Below are positions 54,364 through 62,450 of a stretch of 64,000 nt of DNA, piece after piece. A program made the translations under genes and the position numbers. Source of the stretch: CAZMSQ01 sp964569025 (lineage in GTDB: Bacteria > Bacteroidota > Bacteroidia > Chitinophagales > Saprospiraceae); the NCBI GenBank assembly GCA_964569025.1, contig CAZMSQ010000001.1, positions 62,001-126,000 of the forward strand. The letters are read 5' to 3'. How positions within the stretch are numbered: position 1 is the stretch's first letter; each line of letters begins with the position of its first letter. The notes under the pieces were generated by a model, which saw only the letters and a program-made list of their open reading frames with translations, was not told the origin of the DNA and did no database searches.

Positions 54364-54418
54364 TTTCTGAATTTCTGCCTCTTTTTTAGCCCCTTCGAGT
54401 TCTTGCTGAATGCGGTCA
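54364..54418. repeat. Left copy of the 55-bp repeat at the assembly gap
   Basis: Identical base for base to 54519-54573. It ends exactly at the first N. The pair marks either overlapping contig ends (55 is a common assembler k-mer) or a real repeat in the coiled-coil coding region. Confidence 0.95.
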
Positions 54419-54518
54419 NNNNNNNNNNNNNNNNNNNNNNNNNNNNNNNNNNNNNNNNNNNNNNNNNNNNNNNNNNNNNNNNNNNNNNNNNNNNNNNNNN
54501 NNNNNNNNNNNNNNNNNN
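54419..54518. other. Assembly gap of 100 N
   Basis: A run of exactly 100 N, the usual placeholder for a gap of unknown length. It falls within the coding region of a TPR-LuxR regulator. Confidence 0.99.
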
Positions 54519-54573
54519 TTTCTGAATTTCTGCCTCTTTTTTAGCCCCTTCGAGTTCTTGCTGAATGCGGTCA
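54519..54573. repeat. Right copy of the 55-bp repeat at the assembly gap
   Basis: Identical to 54364-54418 and starts at the first base after the N run. On the minus strand it codes for DRIQQELEGAKKEAEIQK at the end of the TPR protein. Confidence 0.95.
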
Positions 54574-55826
54574 ACCTGATATTTGGCTATCATATCTGCC
54601 AGGGCAGTTTGGTTATTCATCTGATAAAGGCTGTCTTTATGACTGAGGGCAGATTGAAGCAACTTGATTCCCCGGGGCTGGTTATTTGTGAGATCGTGCG
54701 CCGCCAGGAGCTCCTCGAAATGTATTTGGGTTTTATCCAATGTTCCGGTTTTTGCAAGTTCCAGCCCTTTTTCGAGAAATGCAGCATATTCCGCCATAGC
54801 TCCCCGTTCTTCAGCAGCGTAGGCCGCCAGGAGATAATTTTCGGGGAGCCATTTAAGATTTTCTTCTTGATAGAATGTATCGAGTTGATTCAGGCACCAT
54901 TGAAAAGCTTGCCAGTCTCCAAGCTGACGCTCGGTATTGGCGAGATTCAATAGGATTGCTTCTCTGTCAAATCCATTACTCAGCGCAAAATCAAAAGCTC
55001 TTTGCAGCCAAAATCTGGCACTGTCAAGTCTCCCCATCTCAAGGTAGCTATGGCCGATATTTGCCAATGACAAATGCTGAGGATAGGTGTACCCGTCGCG
55101 TAATGCATCACGGAATACTTCTTTGAAGAGCACCAACGACTCAGTGAAACGGGTCTGTCGGCGATGGATGATCCCAATGTTCGCCTTAAGATTCAGACGT
55201 GACTCATCAGCATAGTCATTTCTCCGGAGATCATTTACCATCAGCGCTTCTTCAAAACAAGACATTGCAGTTTCCAAGTAACCCTTTTTCAGGTAACTCA
55301 CCCCGAGATTATTGTACACTGAGCTTACATTTGTCGGGCTGATTTCAGGATCAAGTGTCCTGAGCTGTTCTTGATACATCCGTATGGCATCATCCAGGCG
55401 GCCTTCTCGAAAGGCGAGATTCGCAAGAATGCCCATATCGATGGCTTTCAGGCGTTCATCTCCAAGAATGCTGTCACACGCTAGCGCCAACTGCACATAG
55501 GTTCTTACCGAATCTGCATTATTCTTCCGATAATGATAGTTGGCCAGCGCATTGAAATAATATTGTGAGGTCAGTTCCTGACCAGGCCCCACAAATTTTT
55601 GGCGGTATAACTTGATCAGACAAGGGAGCTCAGAATCTGATGTTTTCATGAACCTCGTAATCGACAGAATGAGGCTGTCTGCTGAATACCGGTTGTACTT
55701 TTTGTAAATTTCAACATCAGAACAAGGGGGTGACATTTCCTGATCAACCTGAGAGGTGGACGCCAGGAGACTCATCGTCAAGAATATGCCCAGCATGGTG
55801 CTAAATAACCATCGAGTTTTTTTCAT
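54519..55826 (-). CDS. TPR sensor part of a TPR-LuxR regulator, 3' end in gap
   Basis: N-terminal 436 residues of a regulator interrupted by the gap. A signal peptide (about 1-23, LGIFLTMSLLAS) leads into at least six TPR repeats (about 70-370), for instance SSVYNNLGVSYLKKGYLETAMSCFEEAL and SLANIGHSYLEMGRLDSARFWLQRAF. It ends in a helical stretch LADMIAKYQVDRIQQELEGA that normally precedes a single membrane helix. The presumed remainder (membrane helix, coiled coil, LuxR HTH) lies partly in the gap and partly in the fragment beyond it. Such proteins likely sense a periplasmic signal. Precedes lgt's stop by 29 bp in the same operon direction. Confidence 0.78.
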
Positions 55827-55855
55827 GCTGTGAGGAGTTCATGAATGTACGCCGG

Positions 55856-57013
55856 TCAATTATTCCGGTGACGCCGCCACAGTATTATCAATCCAGATAT
55901 CCCAATAATGACCAGAGTTGTGGATATGATTTCCGCTTGGGTTGGCTGGAGTGCCCCCCAATCGTATCGGATATTGACCCTGATTTTTTCTATCAAAAAA
56001 CGTTCTGCACCATTAAAAACCAAATAGGTGAAAAAAAGCATGCCCGCAATCTGCATCCGCTTTCGCAATATCCAGAGAATCCCTCCGATCACAAAGGCCA
56101 GCAGGGTCTCATAGACAGGGGTTGGGTACACAGGCTCAGCAAGCCTTGAGCAGTAGGCCCATTCACAGCCTTCAATTCTGACACCCTCATTGAGCACGTT
56201 GTGCGGATAGTCAAAAGCCCACAGCCAGTCCGGGAAAAACCACCAGGAAGGAATCGCAGCCGCATTGACAATCCCCCAGTCACCGTCACCAGATAGTTGA
56301 CAACCGATACGACCAATTCCGTAGGCAATAATCAATGCCGGAGCCACAGCATCCATTACATGAATTGGTTGAATGCCCTTTTTCTTGAAGTAGATGTACA
56401 TCACGATAAAGGCCACAATCAGCCCTCCGTAAATGGCAAGACCACCCCCGGAAAATAAGGTGCCAATAGGATCACTTAACAACTGATCCATATGTTCAAG
56501 TGCATCAAATAACTTCGCACCAATCACACCCGAAACTGCTGACAAAATCGTAATGTCTCCTATCCGCTGGTGTGGATAAACCTCCACAGTGCGAATCTCG
56601 GGTTTTGGGAGTTTATGGCGTGACTTGTACCAGTACCGGTAACCGCCAGCGAGTATTGCTCCGATGAAACCGCCGGGAAGGGACCCTTGACCAGAAAAAA
56701 GGATGCCAGCCGGGTCCATTCTGAATATATCAAATGCACCCATTATAAAAACCAGCTTGAACCCAACCAATAACCCAACCAGCGCATTGGTGAGAATTTC
56801 ACCAGTTTGTGGCCCCTCTCCGACAGTTATTTTTTCCTTGACAGGCTTGAGTAACCCCTCCCTTTCCTTGCGTCTCAGCTCTTTTTCCAGCAGCCACGCG
56901 GCACTCAGGATGGCAATAGCGAGAAACAACCCAAATGTCTTGACAATCGCAAGCGCATTATCAGGAGGGGTTCCAAAAAAATAATGGAATATGTACGAGA
57001 GGTCGGGAAACAT
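55856..57013 (-). CDS. lgt: Prolipoprotein diacylglyceryl transferase
   Basis: Inner-membrane enzyme that attaches diacylglycerol to the lipobox cysteine of prolipoproteins, the first step of lipoprotein maturation. The signature region reads GRIGCQLSGDGDWG (about 230-243) instead of the RxGNFxNxE of Proteobacteria, and GLAIYGGLIV (about 189-198) has tyrosine where E. coli has the histidine H103. Both are recurrent Bacteroidota variants. At 385 aa it is longer than the usual 280-300, with a charged insertion near residues 45-60. About seven membrane helices are visible. It lies upstream of the TPR-LuxR gene on the same strand; its many lipoprotein clients include several in this window. Confidence 0.88.
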   Translation of the reverse strand: MFPDLSYIFHYFFGTPPDNALAIVKTFGLFLAIAILSAAWLLEKELRRKEREGLLKPVKEKITVGEGPQTGEILTNALVGLLVGFKLVFIMGAFDIFRMDPAGILFSGQGSLPGGFIGAILAGGYRYWYKSRHKLPKPEIRTVEVYPHQRIGDITILSAVSGVIGAKLFDALEHMDQLLSDPIGTLFSGGGLAIYGGLIVAFIVMYIYFKKKGIQPIHVMDAVAPALIIAYGIGRIGCQLSGDGDWGIVNAAAIPSWWFFPDWLWAFDYPHNVLNEGVRIEGCEWAYCSRLAEPVYPTPVYETLLAFVIGGILWILRKRMQIAGMLFFTYLVFNGAERFLIEKIRVNIRYDWGALQPTQAEIISTTLVIIGISGLIILWRRHRNN

Positions 57014-57117
57014 AAATAAGTTTGAGTCTGCTCAAAGGAATGAAAGCCCGCAGGCTTCCGTAAAAATAATGACCTTGGCGAGATTTTTACTGCTTATCAC
57101 AGCATACTCCAATTGTC

Positions 57118-57125
57118 TATCTTTA
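57118..57125 (+). promoter_or_regulatory. Near-consensus -7 box for rlmD
   Basis: TATCTTTA differs from TAnnTTTG only in the last base and ends 5 nt before the rlmD ATG, again implying a leaderless message. Weak on its own. Confidence 0.3.
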
Positions 57126-57130
57126 CCACT

Positions 57131-58576
57131 ATGGCAAGAATGAAAAAAACGATCATCCTTCCACAAGTCCGAATTGATGGACTCGCAGATAAAGGCAGGG
57201 GTGTTGGGACCGCTCCCGACGGACGGGTGGTCTTTGTCCCTGAAGTTGCTCCAGGTGATGTGGTCGATGTATTGGTAAAAAAGAAAAAATCGGGTTTTTA
57301 TGAGGGTATTCCCCAGCATATTCACACGTTCTCGCCACATCGAGACACCCCCTTTTGCACCCATTTTCAGTATTGTGGTGGTTGCAAGTACCAACATATC
57401 CAATATAAAGAACAAATTCGGCAAAAAGAAAGAACCGTCAGAGATGCTCTGCACCGCATCGGTAAAGTAGAGGTTGGTGAGTTTTTGCCGATACTCGGTG
57501 CTGAAGAAACTCGATATTATCGCAACAAGCTGGAGTTCTCTTTCTCAAATAAAAAATGGCTGACGCCCGAACAACTGAATACCGGAGTGAGTAACCGGGA
57601 GGATGTGCTTGGATTTCATCGGGCCGGCGCTTTTGACAAGATAATCAATATATCAGAGTGTTTCCTCCAACCCGAGCCTTCAAATAATTTGAGAAATACC
57701 CTGAGAAAAATTGGAAAAGACCAAGGCCTGTCTTTCTACGATGCCCGGACCCACAAGGGTTTTCTCAGGAATGTGGTACTTCGCATTACCACCCTCGGCC
57801 AGAGCATGATGATTATGGCTTTTGGCAGTCACGATGAGCCGGCCATGCAGAGTTTTTTCGAGGAAGTGATGCATGAGTTTCCAAATCTGACCTCGATTTA
57901 TTCATGTGTCAACACAAAGGTCAATGATTTTCTCGGTGACCTACCTATGGATCATGTACATGGGAGCGAATGGGTTGAGGAACAGCTTGGATCAGTAAGG
58001 TTTCGAATAGGACCAAAGTCATTCTTCCAAACAAATACAAGACAGGCAGAAAGACTGTATGGACGAATTGCCGAATTCGCAGAACTGACTGGCAATGAGA
58101 ATGTCTATGACTTATATACCGGCCTTGGCAGCATTGCCCTTTTTCTGGCAAACAGCTGTAGGCAAGTGGTTGGAATCGAGGAGATCGAACGTGCAATCGA
58201 CGATGCACGGGTCAATGCACAAATCAATCAGATTAATAATGCGGTCTTTTATGCCGGAGATGTCAGGGATATTCTGAGCGCTGATTTTGCTCACCGTCAC
58301 GGCGCTCCTGATCTGATTGTCACAGACCCCCCAAGAGCCGGTATGCACCCTGATGTGATTCAGCTCCTGGCGGAACTCAATGCACCAAAGATAGTCTACG
58401 TCAGTTGCAACCCAGCTACACAAGCCAGAGATCTCTCGATGCTATCCGAACAATACAGAGTCGAAAAGGTACAGCCTGTGGATATGTTCCCTCATACCCA
58501 TCATATCGAGACAGTCGCCTTGCTCATCCGTCGGGGAAATATCCCGGCTGAGGGAAATTCTCATTCAAACGATTGA
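57131..58576 (+). CDS. rlmD: 23S rRNA (uracil-5-)-methyltransferase, RlmD/RumA type
   Basis: SAM-dependent RNA methyltransferase making 5-methyluridine in 23S rRNA. A TRAM domain (about 5-70) is followed by an iron-sulfur cluster with cysteines CTHFQYCGGCKYQH (about 77-90), then the methyltransferase core with YDLYTGLGSIALFLA (about 326-340), the TDPPRAGM motif (about 402-409) and the catalytic cysteine in VYVSCNPAT (about 428-436). Length of 481 aa fits. The ATG at 57131 is preferred to an upstream TTG. It overlaps or abuts the small gene behind it, which may be co-expressed. RlmD versus RlmC or TrmA cannot be settled from sequence alone. Confidence 0.9.
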   Translation: MARMKKTIILPQVRIDGLADKGRGVGTAPDGRVVFVPEVAPGDVVDVLVKKKKSGFYEGIPQHIHTFSPHRDTPFCTHFQYCGGCKYQHIQYKEQIRQKERTVRDALHRIGKVEVGEFLPILGAEETRYYRNKLEFSFSNKKWLTPEQLNTGVSNREDVLGFHRAGAFDKIINISECFLQPEPSNNLRNTLRKIGKDQGLSFYDARTHKGFLRNVVLRITTLGQSMMIMAFGSHDEPAMQSFFEEVMHEFPNLTSIYSCVNTKVNDFLGDLPMDHVHGSEWVEEQLGSVRFRIGPKSFFQTNTRQAERLYGRIAEFAELTGNENVYDLYTGLGSIALFLANSCRQVVGIEEIERAIDDARVNAQINQINNAVFYAGDVRDILSADFAHRHGAPDLIVTDPPRAGMHPDVIQLLAELNAPKIVYVSCNPATQARDLSMLSEQYRVEKVQPVDMFPHTHHIETVALLIRRGNIPAEGNSHSND

Positions 58577-58587
58577 AAATCAAATTT

Positions 58588-58950
58588 ATGGCAGAAGATA
58601 AAATCTTCGAGCGGCTCAAGGAAGGCCTTCGGCCATACAGGAGATTAATGGCCCAGGCATCAGAAACCATCATCCGTCAGGATATTTCATCCTATCCTGT
58701 TTTCATCGCTCATCAACTTCACGATGTGCAAATCGGCATACCATTGGTTGAATACAAAGAGGGGAAAACCATATGGGGGGTCCATGCATCCACCCTTGAA
58801 GAACTCACGGCTAAGGGCGTCATTGCACCAGACAAAGTGGAACAGTTTCAGTCTGTCTTTAAAAATCCCGAACGCTTCTTTTGTATCTTTCTTGTAGACG
58901 AAAAAGGTGGGCACTTTGCGTTCATGCCCGCTACAGACAGTATGTTGTGA
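58588..58950 (+). CDS. Small conserved protein of unknown function beside rlmD
   Basis: A 120-aa cytoplasmic protein without signal or membrane segment. The N-terminal helix FERLKEGLRPYRRLMAQASE is followed by a mixed alpha/beta core with YPVFIAHQL, IGIPLVEYKEGKTIWGVHAST and FFCIFLVDEKGGHFAFMPA. No catalytic motif recognised. A TTG start at 58573 would overlap the rlmD stop; the ATG 15 bp later is preferred (MAEDK). Close spacing to rlmD suggests co-transcription. It resembles small Bacteroidota proteins of unknown role. Confidence 0.72.
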   Translation: MAEDKIFERLKEGLRPYRRLMAQASETIIRQDISSYPVFIAHQLHDVQIGIPLVEYKEGKTIWGVHASTLEELTAKGVIAPDKVEQFQSVFKNPERFFCIFLVDEKGGHFAFMPATDSML

Positions 58951-59022
58951 TAATAATCCAGATTAGAACTGCTGAGACATCACCAATCCACGAGTTCGCC
59001 CTTCGCGAAATTCAGGCAGAAC

Positions 59023-59430
59023 ATGTATATTGAGCCTATGCATGAAATGAAACAAAAAAGTATTCTCATTTGTGAGGCTGGAGAGGTCTTGCTTTCAGCA
59101 CTTGAATTTCGGCTGAAAAAAAATGGCTATCTCACCAGAATGGCCAAAGATGGGCGGATAGCCCGGGATATGATGGAGGAAAAGATGCCGGACCTCCTAA
59201 TTGCTGATTTGGATGCCCATCCCGTCAGTGCTGTTGACTTGTTGAGGTTTATGAGACACGATCTCGGCTTTGAAACCCCTCTGATTATGCTCGCAGACCT
59301 TGAAAAGGATGACCGAATTCTTGAAGCATTCAGTCTGGGCGTCACCGATTTTGTCGCAAAACCGTTCAATCCGAATGAACTGATTTTGCGGATACGACGG
59401 GTGTTTCATGAAAACGAACCCATCAAATAA
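59023..59430 (+). CDS. Stand-alone receiver domain with degenerate acidic pocket
   Basis: A 135-aa single-domain response regulator. The phosphoacceptor aspartate lies in LLIADLDAHP (about D62-D64 region) and the conserved lysine in VAKPF (about 113). The usual acidic pair near the N terminus is replaced by ICEAGE and the Thr/Ser after strand 4 by alanine in IMLADLE, so phosphorylation chemistry may be weakened or changed. There is no output domain; it could act by protein contact. Alternative starts at Met 6 and 9. The gene lies 10 bp before rfbA; no histidine kinase is near. Confidence 0.82.
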   Translation: MYIEPMHEMKQKSILICEAGEVLLSALEFRLKKNGYLTRMAKDGRIARDMMEEKMPDLLIADLDAHPVSAVDLLRFMRHDLGFETPLIMLADLEKDDRILEAFSLGVTDFVAKPFNPNELILRIRRVFHENEPIK

Positions 59431-59440
59431 TAACTGATCC

Positions 59441-60310
59441 ATGAAAGGAATTATTCTTGCCGGAGGGCTTGGCACAAGACTGTACCCGCTTACGCTCGCC
59501 GTCAGCAAACAGCTGATGCCAGTCTATGACAAACCAATGATTTACTATCCCCTCTCAACCCTTATGAGCGCAGGGCTGAGGGAAATACTCATAATATCTA
59601 CCCCTCAGGATTTGCCAAACTACCAAAAGCTGCTCGGTGATGGCAGTATCCTCGGGTGCTCTTTCTCATATATCGCCCAGCATGATCCAAATGGCCTTGC
59701 TCAGGCCTTTGTGCTGGGGAAATCATTCGTAGGGAATGATTCGGTGGCTCTGATTCTTGGTGATAATATTTTTTACGGGCAGGGCCTCGAACAGTTGCTC
59801 AGACAAAGTGTCAATCCTGATGGTGGAGTGGTGTTTGCATATCAGGTGGCTGACCCTGAGCGCTACGGCGTTGTAGAATTTGACGAACAGCTCAAGGCAA
59901 TATCCATTGAGGAAAAACCGACTCAGCCAAAGTCAAATTATGCTGTGCCTGGGTTGTACTTCTATGATAATCAGGTTGTTGATATAGCTGAAAACCTAAA
60001 ACCCAGTCCCCGGGGTGAGTATGAGATAACGGATGTAAACCTGCACTATCTTCAACAGGGGCGCCTTCAGGTTGGTGTACTTGGCCGTGGCGTGGCTTGG
60101 TTGGATACCGGAACCCACCGCTCACTGATGCAGGCCGGGCAATTCATTCAAGTGATTGAAGACAGACAGGGACTCAAAATCGGTTGTATTGAAGAAGTGG
60201 CTTGGGAAATGGGCTTCATTGATGATGAAAGACTTGAACAGTTGGGACACAGGTATTTGAAAAGCGGGTATGGAGAATACCTTCTCAATTTACTGAACAA
60301 TGAAGGGTGA
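59441..60310 (+). CDS. rfbA: Glucose-1-phosphate thymidylyltransferase RfbA/RmlA
   Basis: First enzyme of dTDP-rhamnose synthesis: joins glucose-1-phosphate and dTTP to give dTDP-glucose in the cytoplasm. The nucleotidyltransferase signature GIILAGGLGTRLYPLT (about 3-18) with KQLMPVYDKPMIYYP follows, LILGDNIFYG (about 106-115) holds the metal-binding Asp, and EEKPTQPKSNYAVPGLYFYD and WLDTGTHRSL are typical. Length 289 aa equals the family. rfbB, rfbC and rfbD are not adjacent. The mutA-like gene starts inside its end (11-bp overlap). Confidence 0.95.
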   Translation: MKGIILAGGLGTRLYPLTLAVSKQLMPVYDKPMIYYPLSTLMSAGLREILIISTPQDLPNYQKLLGDGSILGCSFSYIAQHDPNGLAQAFVLGKSFVGNDSVALILGDNIFYGQGLEQLLRQSVNPDGGVVFAYQVADPERYGVVEFDEQLKAISIEEKPTQPKSNYAVPGLYFYDNQVVDIAENLKPSPRGEYEITDVNLHYLQQGRLQVGVLGRGVAWLDTGTHRSLMQAGQFIQVIEDRQGLKIGCIEEVAWEMGFIDDERLEQLGHRYLKSGYGEYLLNLLNNEG

Positions 60311-61376
60311 TGCGCAGTATCCGTTTCCAAGGTTGAGCCGGGGAGAATGGAATGCCCTTATTGAAAAAGAGTTGAAAGGGAAATCCCCAGATTCTGTCTG
60401 GTGGTCAGTTGGTAAGGGTTGGGACATTCCCCCATTCGCAGTTCGTGAAGATATTTCCGGAACCCTACGGGCCGGCACTAAGGCAATAAATGGATGGTTG
60501 ATTGGAGAGCACATCACTGATTCGTCTGATGTTAATGGAGCAACTGAAAGAATAAATCAGGCGATTCTCGGAGGAGTGCAGGTGCTCAGGACTGGCATTT
60601 CCGCCCTCCGCGCTTATGATGGAGATTTAGCGGCTTTACCCCCTGTCATCCTCGAAGGCCATTCGAAGGAGGTCGATCAATTACTTGCCGAAAAACCCGC
60701 CATCAATGTACACGGTGGTGCATTTCAGGATAAACCGTCACCAGAACAACTAGAACGCTGGACAGCAGCACGGCCGCAAGCCGGATGGTTGACGCTTGAT
60801 GGCAGGACCTATCTGTCAGGGGAATATCCGGGAGAAAGCATCATTTACCAACTTACCCGGTTAATCCATCTGGGGCATCAATTTCTTGAGAAAGTCACAT
60901 TGTCTCCAGAAGATTTGAACAGGCAGCTCAGGTTTTGTGTATCAGTAAGTAATCTTTTCTTTTTGGAGGTTGCCAAATTGCGTGCCCTTCGCATATTGTG
61001 GGCAAATATGCTTGTGGCTTGGGGCCTACCTGAGCCAGTCCATATTCCGCCGATAGAGGTTCACGCCGATATGCACACTTTCACCGAAGACCCGCAGAGC
61101 AACATAATCAAACTAACGGCCCAGGCTTCAGCAGCTGTATTGGGTGGGTGTGATTTGCTTTTCCTCCCACCTGCAGACATTATCGGTTCTGAGAGTGAGG
61201 GGGGGTCTGCCTCAATGGCAAGGCTGTCGAGAAACATTCAACACATCCTTCGTCTCGAAAGTCACCTGGATGCTGTGGAAGATCCGGCAGGCGGGAGCTA
61301 TTCAGTAGAGCAGATTACGAATGAAATGGCAGTGAGGGCATGGGAGGCATTCTGCAAAATTATTGCGCCCGCTTAA
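60300..61376 (+). CDS. mutA: Short methylmalonyl-CoA mutase small-subunit homologue
   Basis: A 358-aa protein matching the TIM-barrel half of the mutase small subunit: PFPRLSRGEWNALIEKELKGK at the N terminus, GWDIPPFAVRED, and the C-terminal DPQSNIIKLTAQASAAVLGGCDLL and AVEDPAGGSYSVEQITNEMA. Full small subunits run to about 600 aa or more with a cobalamin-like C-terminal domain; that domain is missing here, and the barrel is shorter. The small subunit is normally non-catalytic and pairs with MutB, which is not in this window. It overlaps rfbA by 11 bp, an odd partner, and converges on the TPR gene with a 17-bp overlap. Function as a scaffold is plausible. Confidence 0.8.
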   Translation: MKGDAQYPFPRLSRGEWNALIEKELKGKSPDSVWWSVGKGWDIPPFAVREDISGTLRAGTKAINGWLIGEHITDSSDVNGATERINQAILGGVQVLRTGISALRAYDGDLAALPPVILEGHSKEVDQLLAEKPAINVHGGAFQDKPSPEQLERWTAARPQAGWLTLDGRTYLSGEYPGESIIYQLTRLIHLGHQFLEKVTLSPEDLNRQLRFCVSVSNLFFLEVAKLRALRILWANMLVAWGLPEPVHIPPIEVHADMHTFTEDPQSNIIKLTAQASAAVLGGCDLLFLPPADIIGSESEGGSASMARLSRNIQHILRLESHLDAVEDPAGGSYSVEQITNEMAVRAWEAFCKIIAPA

Positions 61377-62433
61377 TCATGATTTCGACATTCGCAAGAG
61401 CCTCTTCAGCTGCGGGAAAAGAACCCCCCATTTTCAGCGCATTCTGATAGTCGATTTTTGCTGTTTTGAGGTCCCCCCTTTGCTCTGAGGCACGCCCCCT
61501 GTAGAAATACCCGAGACGATGTAGAGGATTTACCCTGACGCAGACATCAAACTGATTATAGGCCTCGTCCCAGTCTTGAAGCTCCATATAGACAAGACCC
61601 GAATTAAAATAAGCTTTTGGAAACTGTGGATCAATCCGTTTAATTTTCTCGAAGGTCGCAATTGCTTCCTCAAGCATACCTTGTGTAAAATAGGCATTGC
61701 CGCGTCCAAGAAGTGCTTCAGCGTTGAGAGAGTCAACTCTCAATGCATTGTCAAAATACAATCCAGCCCTCGGATCTCTTACTTCATCAAGCAGCCTTCC
61801 CAGATGAATCCAGGCATCAATGAGCATTGGGTCGCTCTCCCCGGCTTTCAGATATGCATCAAGGGCTGAGGCAGTATCCCCCCTGTTCTCCTGAATGAGC
61901 CCCTGCATAAACCAGGCTTCGGCATTGAAGGGGTCAATCTGGTGGATTCGCTCAGTTGTGGCGAGACCCTGATCATATTGCTCAACAATCATTTGAAACT
62001 CGGAGAGTTTAAGGAGTGTGGGAATTCGCTTTGGATTAAGCTTGACTGCCTTGTAGAGGGTTTCCAACGCTTTTCTTGAACGGAAATAATCGAGGTAGAT
62101 GTCTGCAAGAAAATGCAGGTAGTCAATGTTTGTGCTGTCTAAAGAAAGGGCTTTTTCCATATCCGCGATGGCCTCATCCATTGCCTCACGCTGGTAAAGT
62201 GCCTCGGCACGTTTGAAATATAAGGCCGCATTGTCGGATTCTTCCAAAATTCGGGAAGAAAGTTCATCTATCAGCGGATCACCAGTCAGCATAGCCTCCG
62301 GTATGGGTTGGGTTTTTGATCCGGGGGAACTGCAGGATGGTGCGAGGGTGGTAAAAAAAATGATCAGCAAAGGAAAAAAGAAAACCTGCTGTTTTATCGT
62401 TACTTTGTCTGCGAACATGTGTGAATTCTTCAT
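61360..62433 (-). CDS. Exported TPR protein, possible lipoprotein
   Basis: A 357-aa protein with a hydrophobic N terminus (VFFFPLLIIFFTTLAPSCSS, about 17-36) whose APSC is an imperfect lipobox, then about eight TPR repeats (about 55-345) such as YLHFLADIYLDYFRSRKALETLYKA and AEALLGRGNAYFTQGMLEEAIATFEK. TPR arrays scaffold protein complexes; here probably in the periplasm. Start M1 overlaps the first possible PBP2 start codon on the other strand; M6 at 62418 is an alternative. It overlaps the mutA-like gene by 17 bp at its 3' end. Confidence 0.8.
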   Translation of the reverse strand: MKNSHMFADKVTIKQQVFFFPLLIIFFTTLAPSCSSPGSKTQPIPEAMLTGDPLIDELSSRILEESDNAALYFKRAEALYQREAMDEAIADMEKALSLDSTNIDYLHFLADIYLDYFRSRKALETLYKAVKLNPKRIPTLLKLSEFQMIVEQYDQGLATTERIHQIDPFNAEAWFMQGLIQENRGDTASALDAYLKAGESDPMLIDAWIHLGRLLDEVRDPRAGLYFDNALRVDSLNAEALLGRGNAYFTQGMLEEAIATFEKIKRIDPQFPKAYFNSGLVYMELQDWDEAYNQFDVCVRVNPLHRLGYFYRGRASEQRGDLKTAKIDYQNALKMGGSFPAAEEALANVEIMIKRAQ

Positions 62434-62450
62434 CTGTATTTGACACTCCT

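Noticed and set aside
54364..54573. 55-bp direct repeat read as a transposon target duplication
   Set aside because: Far too long for a target duplication and placed exactly at the edges of an N run; an assembly cause is more likely.
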